59,741 nt of DNA from Nocardioides sp. zg-DK7169 (GTDB lineage Bacteria > Actinomycetota > Actinomycetes > Propionibacteriales > Nocardioidaceae): positions 1 to 59,741 of the forward strand of contig NZ_JABJRA010000016.1 in assembly GCF_013155365.1 (NCBI RefSeq). Reading direction: 5' to 3'. Positions 25,501-33,465 of the stretch are shown piece after piece; position 1 is the first letter of the stretch, and every line of letters begins with the position of its first letter. A program made the translations under genes and the position numbers. The notes below the pieces were generated by a model. It worked only from the letters and a program-made list of their open reading frames with translations, did not search any database and had not been told where the DNA came from.

Positions 25501-26131
25501 CGCCGGAGCCCATCGGGGTGCCGGGGCCGCTGTCGCGCTCGACGGTCAGCGTGGTGGGGAGGTCCTGGCCGAAGTCCCACTTGGCCTCGACGGAGAGCGT
25601 GCCGACGCCGAAGGCGGTGTAGTAGTCGGCGCGGATGATCTCGATGTCGGAGGCGTCGGGAGGGGTCGAGCCGGGGAGCGCGCGCTCGGCGAGGCTCTTG
25701 CCCCGGACGCCGGCACGGTTCTCCGCCTTGGTCGCGGCGATGGCGCCCTGCCGCTCGGCGAACGCCCGGGCGGAGTCGGCCTGCGAGAACAGCGTCTCGC
25801 CGAACGTGTAGCCGGCGCGGGTCAGCGCCTCGATCTCGCTGTCGGTGACGACCACGCGGACGGTGAGGCCGTCGTCGGTCTGCTGGACGCCGTGCTCGAG
25901 ATCGACGCCGGTCGCGACCAGGCGGTCCATCTCGGCGGTGTCGGCGAGAAGCACCTCGACCACCATGGGCTCCTCGTCGGCCTGGCGCTCCAGGACGAGG
26001 TCGGGGGCGGCCGGTGCGGCGGTGACGGTGGGGCTCTCGGCGATGGCCAACATGGACGTGACCAGCGCGGCCGAGAAGATCAGCGCGGGTCCGCGCGCCT
26101 TCCAGCGGCGCCGTCGGGTGGGTTGAGACAT
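22541..26131 (-). CDS. Secreted M14 zinc carboxypeptidase with PA domain and Ig-like C-terminus
   Basis: 1196 residues. Signal peptide (LIFSAALVTSMLAIAES), then an N-terminal region of about 330 residues. A PA domain (about 380-500, AIAVIDRGECSLADKVLNAQ) is followed by the M14 catalytic domain (about 590-890). The zinc ligands and active site are visible in YAQEHAREWVPPLV (His, Glu), PSINPDGGHYSF, NNWGVDLNRNYTEY (Asn-Arg), MNMHSSGDYFMWAP (third zinc His) and the catalytic glutamate in WSFEVGR. Then come a beta-hexosaminidase-like FN3 module (YYTTDGSAPTEA) and two C-terminal Ig-like domains. AAGGAGT precedes the ATG. It removes C-terminal residues from peptides outside the cell; specificity is not predictable. 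Confidence 0.9.
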   Translation of the reverse strand: MSQPTRRRRWKARGPALIFSAALVTSMLAIAESPTVTAAPAAPDLVLERQADEEPMVVEVLLADTAEMDRLVATGVDLEHGVQQTDDGLTVRVVVTDSEIEALTRAGYTFGETLFSQADSARAFAERQGAIAATKAENRAGVRGKSLAERALPGSTPPDASDIEIIRADYYTAFGVGTLSVEAKWDFGQDLPTTLTVERDSGPGTPMGSGGTQTISRFVDAGVYMYHLGASPVHVDVRGEPVRPDRIRITSPSGDVTIVEVNDWLRTGSEKDPFKGPGYQQDYMSKYLVPTELYDRLKQLGKDFPDLAEVVELPNKSAGYRRKAQALLEDTNKITATIDGRQVQIPYAVASSGAWASLLPTAETTAAPVVLRRVTSAANAAWPAATPTMGCGPITGLPAGAIAVIDRGECSLADKVLNAQNAGAVAVALVNATTGLASAPSGSATPTSGETITIPTVGISLMDATRIRNGGNAVTGQLVPAEAVPDASRVGIESLAWGHEGGNALSAQIVDPGTPDAALDVTVSDNRITISVATDASGAITTTAIDVVNAIAADPEASTLVDAYPYRTEAGTGVVRATPVIELSDNLNAPAWVSRDPHPVYALKIGKTRDGSKPGVMAYAQEHAREWVPPLVTVEVAERLLRNYATHAPTRDLVDNLEIWIAPSINPDGGHYSFFDFASQRKNLTRYCPEGESYDVGSRNNWGVDLNRNYTEYSAFDGYSGASTTNCTSGTFAGPAELSEPEAQNVDWMMAKPNMRYSMNMHSSGDYFMWAPGAYKAEGRVTSPRPTVGEEAYFWQASERILTAIKRHRGMSVTPARTGPIVDVLYSAAGNSGDLGWYKYGLYGWSFEVGRTFQPPFEALTPTGPGAHDETMEYANGIVELLRVARDQDLDVTGPTSTLQFVETSDPAQVEFVFETDEAAEIYYTTDGSAPTEANATRWESGGAREGGERVRVPVGTPIYWYAVDSAGNVESDYDPADASDQRYRKWIADPEWEPAQAEASVELSMAPTTVKQGQTSTATVSVTATNDFDLAPSGSVTLKAGAETIGTLTLGADGTASGPVGPFPTAGSVSVTASYTGDDLTAAATSAPVTVRVTPAAVVKVASSTKVQKVAPARITPATRARLTVKVSASASVTGKVVVRSGGKVVARGTTNAKGRVVLTLARLGKPGQKTLVVRYAGNALVKASNTRKVVRVVR

Positions 26132-26319
26132 GCCACTCCTTCACGAAGGGACGCTTCGCGAACGCCGTCGAGGCCCGGTCGGAGGGCTTCGGTGAGGGAG
26201 CGAGGGTGGCGAGCGAGGTGTCCAGGGGGGTGGGAACAACCAAGCAGCCGGTCGGTTGCGCGGTCAATGGCCCAGATGGGCCAGAGACATCCCGCCAGCA
26301 GTGCGGTCAGGGCCCCGGG

Positions 26320-26619
26320 TCAACGGTCCCGGCGCGAGCTCACCATTGGCAAGGTGGCGTGGCTGGGGACCTCGCAGGCGGGGCAGCGCCACTCCAGCAG
26401 CCAGGAGCGGGGGCCGTCGGTGACCCGCAGCGGGCGGGTCGTGCGGTCCACCTCGTGGCGGACCGTCTCGGTGGTGACGTCCACGCGCAGCCGGGTGTGG
26501 CACTGCCCGCAGCTCAGCGACGCGGTCAGCAGGCCGACCGTGCCCACCTCGGCGCGCACGCCGGGCTGCTGCGGCGACGGGTGCGGTGCCGCCCGCCGGA
26601 ACCAACGCGAGAACATCAT
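26320..26619 (-). CDS. Small protein with paired CxxC motifs (99 aa)
   Basis: The sequence has SLSCGQCHTRLRV and LEWRCPACEVPS, two CxxC pairs about 40 residues apart, consistent with a zinc ribbon. The ATG at 26619 is preceded by a weak AAAGG. No named family. It stands between the M14 protease and a lipoprotein on the same strand but is not tightly linked to either. Confidence 0.55.
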   Translation of the reverse strand: MMFSRWFRRAAPHPSPQQPGVRAEVGTVGLLTASLSCGQCHTRLRVDVTTETVRHEVDRTTRPLRVTDGPRSWLLEWRCPACEVPSHATLPMVSSRRDR

Positions 26620-26811
26620 GAGTACGAGCCTTTGCTCTCAGTGCTCATATCGGGTCGCATCACGAGCGCACGGGGTTCGCGCGCCTCGCGACGCCGCGGG
26701 TGCGGGCCCGCGGTGGGCACATCCTCTGTTCGTCGCCGTCGTCCGCACGGGTTGTTGCGGGTGATCGCGGGATCGAAACGAGGGCGGTCTCGGCGCTGCG
26801 AGCTGGAGCGG

Positions 26812-27564
26812 CTAGGGCAGGGGGCCGGCCGGGACCCCGCCCAGCGCGACCACGTCGCCCTCGGCGGAGCGCGCGTAGAGGCGGATCGGTACGGCGGCCC
26901 GCAGCGCCGCGAGCCGGGAGCGGGACCCCGCGGCGTGTGCGTCGAGGTCGGCGGCGATCGCGGTGAGCGCCTCGGCGACCGGCTCCAGGCCGGTCAGGCC
27001 CCCCGGGACGTCCGCCGGGACGTGGACCGCCAGCGCGTCCCCGAGGGCGGACGCCCCGACGAAGACGTCGTCCGCGACACCGGCCTCCCGCAGCCAGGCG
27101 ACGACGTGGCGGGACAGCGCGGCGTACTCGCGAGCGGTGAGCAGGTCGCCGGACAGGACCTCGACGTCCGTCGGGAGGCGCGAGACCCGGTCGAGCAGCT
27201 CGGCGGAGGGCTCCCCGGTGACGGTGACGAAGAAGTCGTGGCCCGGCACCGCGCCGGGGACCCCGGAGGCGACCCAGACGGAGCGGAACTCGCTGGCCAG
27301 GCGGCGGGCGTGGCCGGGGAACCCGGGTGCGGACGTGGCCCGCCCGGCCGGCTGCGACACCCCAGCGCCGTGCACGAGCACCGAGCGCAGGGCGAGGCCC
27401 TTCGGCTCGTCGGCCACCGACACGGCGTCGGAGGTGCGGGGCTGGGAGGAGCCGGAGCGCTCCGGGTCGCCCTCCCGGGCGACGGGCGTGGCGACCGGCT
27501 CGCTGCACCCGCTGAACGCGAGGGATGCGACGAGGCAGAGGACGGCGGTCCCGGTGCGCAGCAT
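26812..27564 (-). CDS. Putative lipoprotein of unknown function (250 aa)
   Basis: Signal peptide MLRTGTAVLCLVASLAFSGC with a lipobox cysteine at residue 20, then an Arg/Ser-rich linker and a globular domain of about 190 residues with alternating helices and strands (FFVTVTGEPSAELLDRVSRL; VADDVFVGASALGDALAVHV). Nothing catalytic recognised. It is probably surface anchored. Confidence 0.65.
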   Translation of the reverse strand: MLRTGTAVLCLVASLAFSGCSEPVATPVAREGDPERSGSSQPRTSDAVSVADEPKGLALRSVLVHGAGVSQPAGRATSAPGFPGHARRLASEFRSVWVASGVPGAVPGHDFFVTVTGEPSAELLDRVSRLPTDVEVLSGDLLTAREYAALSRHVVAWLREAGVADDVFVGASALGDALAVHVPADVPGGLTGLEPVAEALTAIAADLDAHAAGSRSRLAALRAAVPIRLYARSAEGDVVALGGVPAGPLP

Positions 27565-27620
27565 GGTGCGCCTGATTCAAGCGAAGGATCCCGGTCCCCG
27601 CCATGCCGTCTGGTCCAGCG

Positions 27621-27644
27621 GGTCTCGACGGGCTCGACCAACGG
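27621..27644. repeat. Dispersed 24-bp repeat, copy 3 (opposite orientation)
   Basis: GGTCTCGACGGGCTCGACCA followed by ACGG is the reverse complement of the copy inside the HNH gene (4634-4657) with one substitution. Confidence 0.7.
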
Positions 27645-27848
27645 GGGATTCGACCGATGGGCGGGCGGGTTCGTCATCCGCCACATGGCCGATGACACCG
27701 GTCCGGGTGAGGCGTCCGACGTGGGGCGTCGCGCCCCCTCGGGCGCGCGGACCCGGAGGCTCCCCCCATGCGCCGACACACCCCCGTCTCCCAGGAGCTG
27801 TTCTCCCCGGCCTCGTCCAGCGGGTTCGCGGTGAGGGCCCCTCCACGG

Positions 27849-27910
27849 GACAGTCCGCCACACAGGTGTCGTCGATCGCCGGATCAACGACACAGGTGTG
27901 GCGGACTGTC
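27849..27910. repeat. 62-bp palindrome, copy A
   Basis: It begins GACAGTCCGCCACAC and ends with its complement GTGTGGCGGACTGTC: a 15-bp outer stem, two A/G mismatches and a further 7-bp inner stem. It lies 23 nt past the amidase stop (27934, minus strand). It differs from copy B only in the outer stem, where the third base is C instead of T and its partner G instead of A. Confidence 0.95.
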
Positions 27911-27933
27911 GCGTTCGGGGCCCGCTCAGGACC

Positions 27934-30900
27934 TCAACGGCGCACGGTGACCTTCACCTTCTTGCTCGCCGCGTCGACCGAGGCGTTGCCGGAGTAGCGG
28001 ACGACGACGGTGGTGGTCTTGCGCAGGGCCGGGAGGACGAGCGTCGCCTTCCCCTTGGCCTTCACCGCGGCGACGGCGACGACCTTGCCGCCGATCCGGG
28101 CGGTGACGGTGCCGGTGGCCTTCGGAGCCGTGGTGACCGCGACCGCCAGACGGGCGCGGGCGCCGGGCTTCACCGCGCCCTTGGCCTTCCGGGTGACCGC
28201 GAGCCGGGCCTTGGCCGGGGTGACCTTGAGGGTGGCGGTGGCCTCGCCGGCGGCGGCCCGCGAGGTGCCGGCGTAGCGCGCCGTGACCAGGTGGGTGCCG
28301 ACCGAGAGGTTCTTCGGCAGGGCGACGGTGGCGGTGCCCTTGGCGAGGGACGCCCTCACGGTGCGGCCGTCGACCTCGAGGGCGACGGTGCCGGTGACGG
28401 CGGCCGCGCTCTCGACGGTGACCGTGGCGCGGGTGGCGCTGCCGGCCGCGACCGAGGTCTTCCGCAGCTGGACCGACACGACCGAGTCGGCCGGGCCGGT
28501 GTGCTCCAGCGCCGGGGCGTACGACGTACGCAGGCGGGCGTCGGCGACCTGCTCCGCGGCGTAGCCCATCGCCAGCACGTCGGCGTCGGACCAGGCGCGG
28601 CCCATGATCTGCAGGGAGTTGGAGTAGCCCTCGGAGTCCACGCCGATCGGCACGATCGCGGTCGGGAGGCCGACGTTGGAGGTCAGCACGCCGGAGGCCC
28701 GGTCGGAGCTGAGCGCGGCGCTGGTGGCGTCGTTGTTGCCGATCGCGCTGATGAAGCCGGGGTAGACGACGGCGTCGACGCCGAAGGAGTCCATCCACGC
28801 GGCCGCGCTGGTCTTGTAGCCGTCGCGACGCTCGAGGAAGCGCTGGGTGTTCTCCTCGTCCATGCCCGACACGTTGCGGTTGGACACGTTGTAGGGCAGG
28901 TTGCCCAGGTTGGCCCAGACCTCCGCCGGCGTGCGCAGCGGGAAGCCCGGCTCGGACTCGATGTAGCGCTCCCAGCCCTCGGCGCCGGCGTTGCCGCTGA
29001 TCGACGCGGGCGGGTTGGTCGGGTTGCCCGAGACCTCGACGAGCTCCGCGCCCGCGGCCTCCAGCACGGCGCGCGCGGCGGCGAGCGCCTCGGCGCCGTT
29101 GGTGTTGTCGCCGACCAGCTGGGAGACGAACGACGCGGGGTTGTAGCCGATCCTCTTGCCGCGCAGCGCGCCGGCGTCCAGGGTGTCGCTGAAGCTCTCC
29201 GGGCGCAGCTCGTTGTCGACCCGGGTGGTGAGGACGTCCTCGGGGTTGTTGCCGGTGGTGCGGGTCGCGGTGGCGTCGAGGACGAACGCGACGTCCTCGA
29301 CGCTCTGGCCCATCGCGCCGGCGTAGTCCTGGGCCCAGGTGAGCGGCATGACGCCCTCGGTGCTGGTCAGGCCGTCGGTGCCGCGGAACGTCGTGAGGCT
29401 CGCGCCGGTGCTCGGGGCATAGAGCGAGACCCCCGTCTGGGTGCCGAGCGCGATCGGCGCCAGCTCGGCGGCGACCGCGGTGGCCGAGCCGCCGCTGGAG
29501 CCGAAGGAGCTCTTGGAGGGGTAGAGCCCGTTCCAGGTCTGCATGAAGCCGCTCTCGCTCCACGACCCGGAGTTGGCGAACTCGCTGAGGTTGGTCTTGC
29601 CGAGGAACACCGCACCGGCCTCGCGCAGCTTGGCGATCTGCCAGGCGTCGGACTCGGGCTGCCAGTCCTTCAGCGACATCACGCCGCCGGTGTTGGTCTG
29701 GCCCTCCACGTCGTAGAGGTCCTTGACCGCGATCGGGACGCCGAGCAGGTCGCCGTCCTCGCCCGCCGCGCGGCGCGCGTCGGCCCGCGCGGCCTGCTCG
29801 AGGGCGTCGTCGGCCACCGAGATGAAGGACTTGAAGCCCAGCTGGGTCTGGTCGTACGCCGCGATCCGGTCCAGGTAGGCCTGGGTCAGCTCCACCGAGG
29901 TGACCTCGCCGGAGCGCAGCGCCTTGCCGAGGTCCGCGACGGTCTTGCCGGTGACGTCGTAGGCGACGCTCGTGCGCACGGTGGGCTCGTAGGGCGCTGC
30001 CGGCAGCTGGAGCGGGTCGGCGCCGACGCAGGTGGCCGGGTCGAAGGCGGCGCCGCCGAAGGTGACGCCCTCGAGCTGCCAGTTCGCGACCGTGCACAGC
30101 TCGTCGAGGGAGAGGAAGGACAGGTCCGGGGCCGAGGCGACCGCTGCGGTGCGCTCGACGATCGCGGTGGTGTCGCCGGGCGCGCCGGTGAGCAGCATCC
30201 GGGCCAGCGAGCGGGTCTCGCCGGGGGCGAGGGTCAGCTCGTGCACGAAGCCGGGGTCGTTGGACGCCGATCCGGTCGGGCGGTAGTCGTCGGTGAAGGG
30301 GTAGTTCTGCTGGTCCCCGACCCGGTCCGCGCCGTCGTCGCCGACCACGAGGCCGGTCGGGCGGTAGGAGGTGGTGCGGGAGCCGGACACGACGTCGGGG
30401 GAGGTGGCGACGGCGAAGCTGTCGCCGGCCTCGATCACGTCGTCGCCGTCCCCGGTCGCGACCACGGTGGCCGCGGTCGCGACCTCGCCGGGCACGCCGT
30501 ACCCCAGCGAGCCGCCGAAGGAGACGCGCACGGTGACCGGCTCGGTGGAGGTGTTGGTGAAGCTGTCGAGGTACGACGCGGTGTCGGCGCTCGCCAGGTC
30601 GAGGCGCCGCGACACCAGCACGTCGCCCAGGCGCACCGAGCGGGTGGAGACGTAGCCCCGCTTGGTGTCGCCGACCAGCCCGAAGCCTCGCATCATCTGC
30701 CCGTTCATCCGGGCGTCCGAGCCGACGACCTCGACGAAGAGGCTGCCCAGGCCCTCGGCGCGCGAGCCGGAGATGTTGCGGATGCTGCCGGTGTCCAGGC
30801 CGGGGCGGCGGGCGTCGTTGACGGTCCACTCGGTCCCGTTGTCGGTGGTGACCGTGGAGATGGCCTGCGCGGGGACGGCGGCGAGCGCGGGGAGCAGGCC

Positions 30901-30963
30901 ACCGACGAGGGCCGCTGCGGGTGCCGCGCGGAGGACGCGGCGTACGGCCGGAGTGTTCGACAT
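27934..30963 (-). CDS. Secreted amidase-signature enzyme with large N-terminal and Ig-like C-terminal domains
   Basis: 1009 residues. Signal peptide (PAAALVGGLLPALAAVPAQA). About 300 residues of beta-rich N-terminal domain follow. The amidase-signature domain (about 320-790) shows the catalytic Ser-cis-Ser-Lys set: lysine in GVPIAVKDLYDV, the Gly/Ser loop in SFGSSGGSATAVAAEL, and the nucleophile serine in GTQTGVSLYAPST. Two Ig-like domains end the protein. Amidase-signature enzymes hydrolyse carboxamides; the substrate here is unknown. Copies A and B of the 62-bp palindrome lie just outside the gene on both sides. The N-terminal domain is unusual, since most family members are the catalytic domain alone. 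Confidence 0.85.
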   Translation of the reverse strand: MSNTPAVRRVLRAAPAAALVGGLLPALAAVPAQAISTVTTDNGTEWTVNDARRPGLDTGSIRNISGSRAEGLGSLFVEVVGSDARMNGQMMRGFGLVGDTKRGYVSTRSVRLGDVLVSRRLDLASADTASYLDSFTNTSTEPVTVRVSFGGSLGYGVPGEVATAATVVATGDGDDVIEAGDSFAVATSPDVVSGSRTTSYRPTGLVVGDDGADRVGDQQNYPFTDDYRPTGSASNDPGFVHELTLAPGETRSLARMLLTGAPGDTTAIVERTAAVASAPDLSFLSLDELCTVANWQLEGVTFGGAAFDPATCVGADPLQLPAAPYEPTVRTSVAYDVTGKTVADLGKALRSGEVTSVELTQAYLDRIAAYDQTQLGFKSFISVADDALEQAARADARRAAGEDGDLLGVPIAVKDLYDVEGQTNTGGVMSLKDWQPESDAWQIAKLREAGAVFLGKTNLSEFANSGSWSESGFMQTWNGLYPSKSSFGSSGGSATAVAAELAPIALGTQTGVSLYAPSTGASLTTFRGTDGLTSTEGVMPLTWAQDYAGAMGQSVEDVAFVLDATATRTTGNNPEDVLTTRVDNELRPESFSDTLDAGALRGKRIGYNPASFVSQLVGDNTNGAEALAAARAVLEAAGAELVEVSGNPTNPPASISGNAGAEGWERYIESEPGFPLRTPAEVWANLGNLPYNVSNRNVSGMDEENTQRFLERRDGYKTSAAAWMDSFGVDAVVYPGFISAIGNNDATSAALSSDRASGVLTSNVGLPTAIVPIGVDSEGYSNSLQIMGRAWSDADVLAMGYAAEQVADARLRTSYAPALEHTGPADSVVSVQLRKTSVAAGSATRATVTVESAAAVTGTVALEVDGRTVRASLAKGTATVALPKNLSVGTHLVTARYAGTSRAAAGEATATLKVTPAKARLAVTRKAKGAVKPGARARLAVAVTTAPKATGTVTARIGGKVVAVAAVKAKGKATLVLPALRKTTTVVVRYSGNASVDAASKKVKVTVRR

Positions 30964-31107
30964 GAGCTTCCTTTCCGAGAGCGCGCGGGAAGGTCCGCGG
31001 CGCCGATCAGGACGCTAGGAACGTTGTGTGTGACCTGCGGTCCTGCGCGATGTCGCGCGTGTGAACACCCGGGCGCCCCGGTTACGGCGGCGTCACGCGG
31101 AGCACGC

Positions 31108-31169
31108 GATAGTCCGCCACACAGGTGTCGTCGATCGCCGGATCAACGACACAGGTGTGGCGGACTATC
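31108..31169. repeat. 62-bp palindrome, copy B
   Basis: Identical to copy A except for the compensating pair in the outer stem (GATAG...CTATC). It lies 41 nt past the stop of the GT61 gene (31211, minus strand) and 145 nt upstream of the amidase start. Confidence 0.95.
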
Positions 31170-31210
31170 TCGTTCGGGGGCGGGAGGAACCGAGTCCCAC
31201 TCCAGGCCCC

Positions 31211-32953
31211 TCAGGCCTCGGCCAGCACCCGCTCGAGGTCGGCGCCCTGGCCGGCGAAGTCGAAGCTGAAACCGGAACGGTCGGACTGCCGGGTCCGGCC
31301 GTGCTCGGGTGGCTCCACCTCGGGCTCCTGCCAGAAGTAGTGGATGTCGGCGCCGAGCAGCGAGGTGAACAGGTGCTCGTTGCGGGCGACGTAGCCGTTG
31401 TGGCTGATCACCACCGTGGACCCCAGGTGCTGGCAGTGCATGAGGTTGAACATCGCCGACCCGCCGAACCCCGCGACCACCCGCGCGCCCGCGAACAGCG
31501 CCACCTGCTCCTGCATCGGCAGGTCCTCGGGGTAGAAGACGTGGAAGCCGCGGTCGGCGAAGAACCGCTCCAGCTCGGCCTGGTTGCGGCAGGGACGGCG
31601 GTTGGCCAGGCCCGGTCCGCGGGAGACGAAGATGCGCTCGTGGGTCCCGGGGGAGGCGTCACCGAGCAGGCCGGCGGTCAGGCGGTGCCAGGTGTCGACG
31701 ATGTCGGGGTGCGCGTGGTGCGGGTCCTGGTTGTGCCACATCGGGGAGGCGCCGACGACGGTGCGCAGGCGCACCGGCTGCTCGGCGATCACGATGTCGT
31801 CCGGCGCGACGCCGTACGCCGTCAGCAGCATCCGTTCCAGCCGACCGGCGTCGGGCTTCGGTCGCACGTGGACCAGGGCCTTGAGGTCGGGGATCTGCCG
31901 CTTCGCCTCGTCCCAGCCCCAGAACCGGCACACGACCTCGGTGGTGAGGTGGCCGAAGTGGCCGTCGAAGACGCAGTCGACGTAGTAGTGCTCGCCCTCG
32001 AGGGCGACCGCGTGGGTGCGGCGCGGCACCCGCAGGAAGCCCGGGGAGACCGAGTGCAGGTGGGGGTGGGTGAGCGGGCGGTGGTGGGACCAGCGGAACG
32101 ACTCCGGCAGCACCGTGGTGCCGCTGAACAGCCGCATCCCGCCCAGGCTGAGCAGCCCGCCGTCGTAGCGGCGCAGGTCGACGTGGGGGTAGGGGAGGGC
32201 GTCGGGCCAGGGCTCGGCCCGGCTCGGTCCGTACGACGACTCGCGCATGCGGACGTCGAGCACGCCGCCGGGCCGGGTGGCCAGGACCGTGGCGGTGGTG
32301 TCCGGCTCGCGCGCGGTGATGAGCGAGAGCGGCACCCCCTCGCCGACGGCGTAGGCGTGCTTGCCGCGCTTGAGGATCACGACCACGTCGCCGAGGTCGT
32401 GCAGCTCGCGCGCCGCGCGGGCCACGTCGAGGGTGCCCGCCTCCTCGTCGAGCGGGGTGGTGTCGTCCATGGCCTCGCGGACCGCGCGCAGCATCCGCTC
32501 CAGGCGCGCCTCCCGGCCGTGCTCGGCGCGGTCGTCGGAGACGTCGACCAGGAAGGCGCCGTGCGGGCGGACGTGGGCGAAGATCTGGCGCACCAGCTGG
32601 CGGTGGCTGCCGAAGATCCGCACGACGCTGGACGGGGCGAGCACGACGACCATGACGTCGTCGGAGCCGCCCGCGACCAGCGCGGTGCGGAGGTCCTCCT
32701 CGGTGGTGTCCGGTTCGGCCTCGAGCACCCGGACGCCGGTGCGGTCCGACGGGGCGAGGCGGACCCGCCACTGCTCGGCGCGCTCGCGGCGCTGGGCGTC
32801 GGTGACCACGACCGTGCCCCGGCGCTCGCCGGCCGGCAGCAGGTGGGCGATCGGGTCGATCAGCGGGTCCCCGTCGAGGGCCTCGGCGCCGGGGCCGTCA
32901 ACAGGGTCGGCGGCGCCGGGTTGTCCGTCCTCCGGACGCGAGCTGCCGCTCAT
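31211..32953 (-). CDS. GT61-family glycosyltransferase (DUF563) with an N-terminal extension
   Basis: 580 residues. The C-terminal half matches glycosyltransferase family 61: HERIFVSRGPGLANRRPCRN, PEDLPMQEQVALFAGARVVA and GFGGSAMFNLMHC. These enzymes move sugars such as xylose or glucosamine onto glycans. The N-terminal 200 residues look like a Rossmann-type fold (GGSDDVMVVVLAPSSVVRIFG) and could be a second, possibly inactive, domain. The start overlaps the preceding stop (ATGA), so it is translated with the 171-residue protein. Predicted cytoplasmic; surface glycan assembly is likely. Confidence 0.8.
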   Translation of the reverse strand: MSGSSRPEDGQPGAADPVDGPGAEALDGDPLIDPIAHLLPAGERRGTVVVTDAQRRERAEQWRVRLAPSDRTGVRVLEAEPDTTEEDLRTALVAGGSDDVMVVVLAPSSVVRIFGSHRQLVRQIFAHVRPHGAFLVDVSDDRAEHGREARLERMLRAVREAMDDTTPLDEEAGTLDVARAARELHDLGDVVVILKRGKHAYAVGEGVPLSLITAREPDTTATVLATRPGGVLDVRMRESSYGPSRAEPWPDALPYPHVDLRRYDGGLLSLGGMRLFSGTTVLPESFRWSHHRPLTHPHLHSVSPGFLRVPRRTHAVALEGEHYYVDCVFDGHFGHLTTEVVCRFWGWDEAKRQIPDLKALVHVRPKPDAGRLERMLLTAYGVAPDDIVIAEQPVRLRTVVGASPMWHNQDPHHAHPDIVDTWHRLTAGLLGDASPGTHERIFVSRGPGLANRRPCRNQAELERFFADRGFHVFYPEDLPMQEQVALFAGARVVAGFGGSAMFNLMHCQHLGSTVVISHNGYVARNEHLFTSLLGADIHYFWQEPEVEPPEHGRTRQSDRSGFSFDFAGQGADLERVLAEA

Positions 32954-33465
32954 CGAGCACCACCGGTTGATCGTTCCCGCAGGCCCTGGACGGTCCGCAC
33001 GCCCTTGCGGGCCACGTCGCGCGCCCGGCGCAGGCCGGTGCGCACCGGCGGCGGCAGGGTCGCCACGACCTCGTGCAGCCGGGTCTGGGCGTCGCGCGGT
33101 CGCGGTGCGGGGTGGACGGTCGCCGGCGCAGGGCCCGGCAGCAGGGCGACCGGCTGGGTGCCGACCGCGAGCAGCCGGGCACGCACCCGCTGGAAGCGGT
33201 CCTGCTCGCCGCCGCGCACCGAGATCTGCCAGGCCACCGGACCGAGGCGGAGCTGCTCGACGCGGAAGTCGAGCACGGTGGCGTCGCCGTCGGCGCGGGC
33301 GGTGCCGTCGCAGCGCCGCCGGGCGTTGCCGGCGACCAGGCGCACCTGGACCGGGCCGGGCGGCAGGGCGGTGCCGGGCAGGCGCACGGAGACGTCGATG
33401 CCGTCGTCGCGGCGACGCGCCCAGCTGGTGAGCTCGTCGACCTCGAGGGCCCCGCGGGCGCTCAT
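32950..33465 (-). CDS. Unknown protein (171 aa) in the glycan trio
   Basis: It overlaps both neighbours by 4 nt (ATGA on each side), so it is translated with them. The N-terminal 100 residues form a beta-rich domain (GIDVSVRLPGTALPPGPVQV; AWQISVRGGEQDRFQRV); the C-terminus is basic and helical (RTGLRRARDVARKGVRTVQG). No family recognised. A carbohydrate-binding-like role fits the setting but is not shown. Confidence 0.7.
   Translation of the reverse strand: MSARGALEVDELTSWARRRDDGIDVSVRLPGTALPPGPVQVRLVAGNARRRCDGTARADGDATVLDFRVEQLRLGPVAWQISVRGGEQDRFQRVRARLLAVGTQPVALLPGPAPATVHPAPRPRDAQTRLHEVVATLPPPVRTGLRRARDVARKGVRTVQGLRERSTGGAR

Larger units (their letters stand above)
27565..27933. other. Intergenic region with two repeat families
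   Basis: 369 nt. It holds a copy of the 24-bp GTTGGTCGAGCC-type repeat (27621-27644) and the first 62-bp palindrome (27849-27910). A short stretch at 27670-27700 with TCATCCGCCACATGG vaguely resembles half of a palindrome. No gene is supported. Confidence 0.6.

Noticed and set aside
22526..26764. A 1412-codon open frame on the plus strand
   Set aside because: It lies antisense to the M14 carboxypeptidase, whose minus-strand frame has catalytic motifs, a signal peptide and a ribosome site. Its composition is the typical high-GC shadow.
27670..27700. A possible sixth 62-bp palindrome
   Set aside because: TCATCCGCCACATGG shares only part of one arm and has no matching second arm.
27898..31269. 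An 1123-codon open frame on the plus strand
   Set aside because: It is the shadow of the amidase gene, crosses palindromes A and B, and has no domain.
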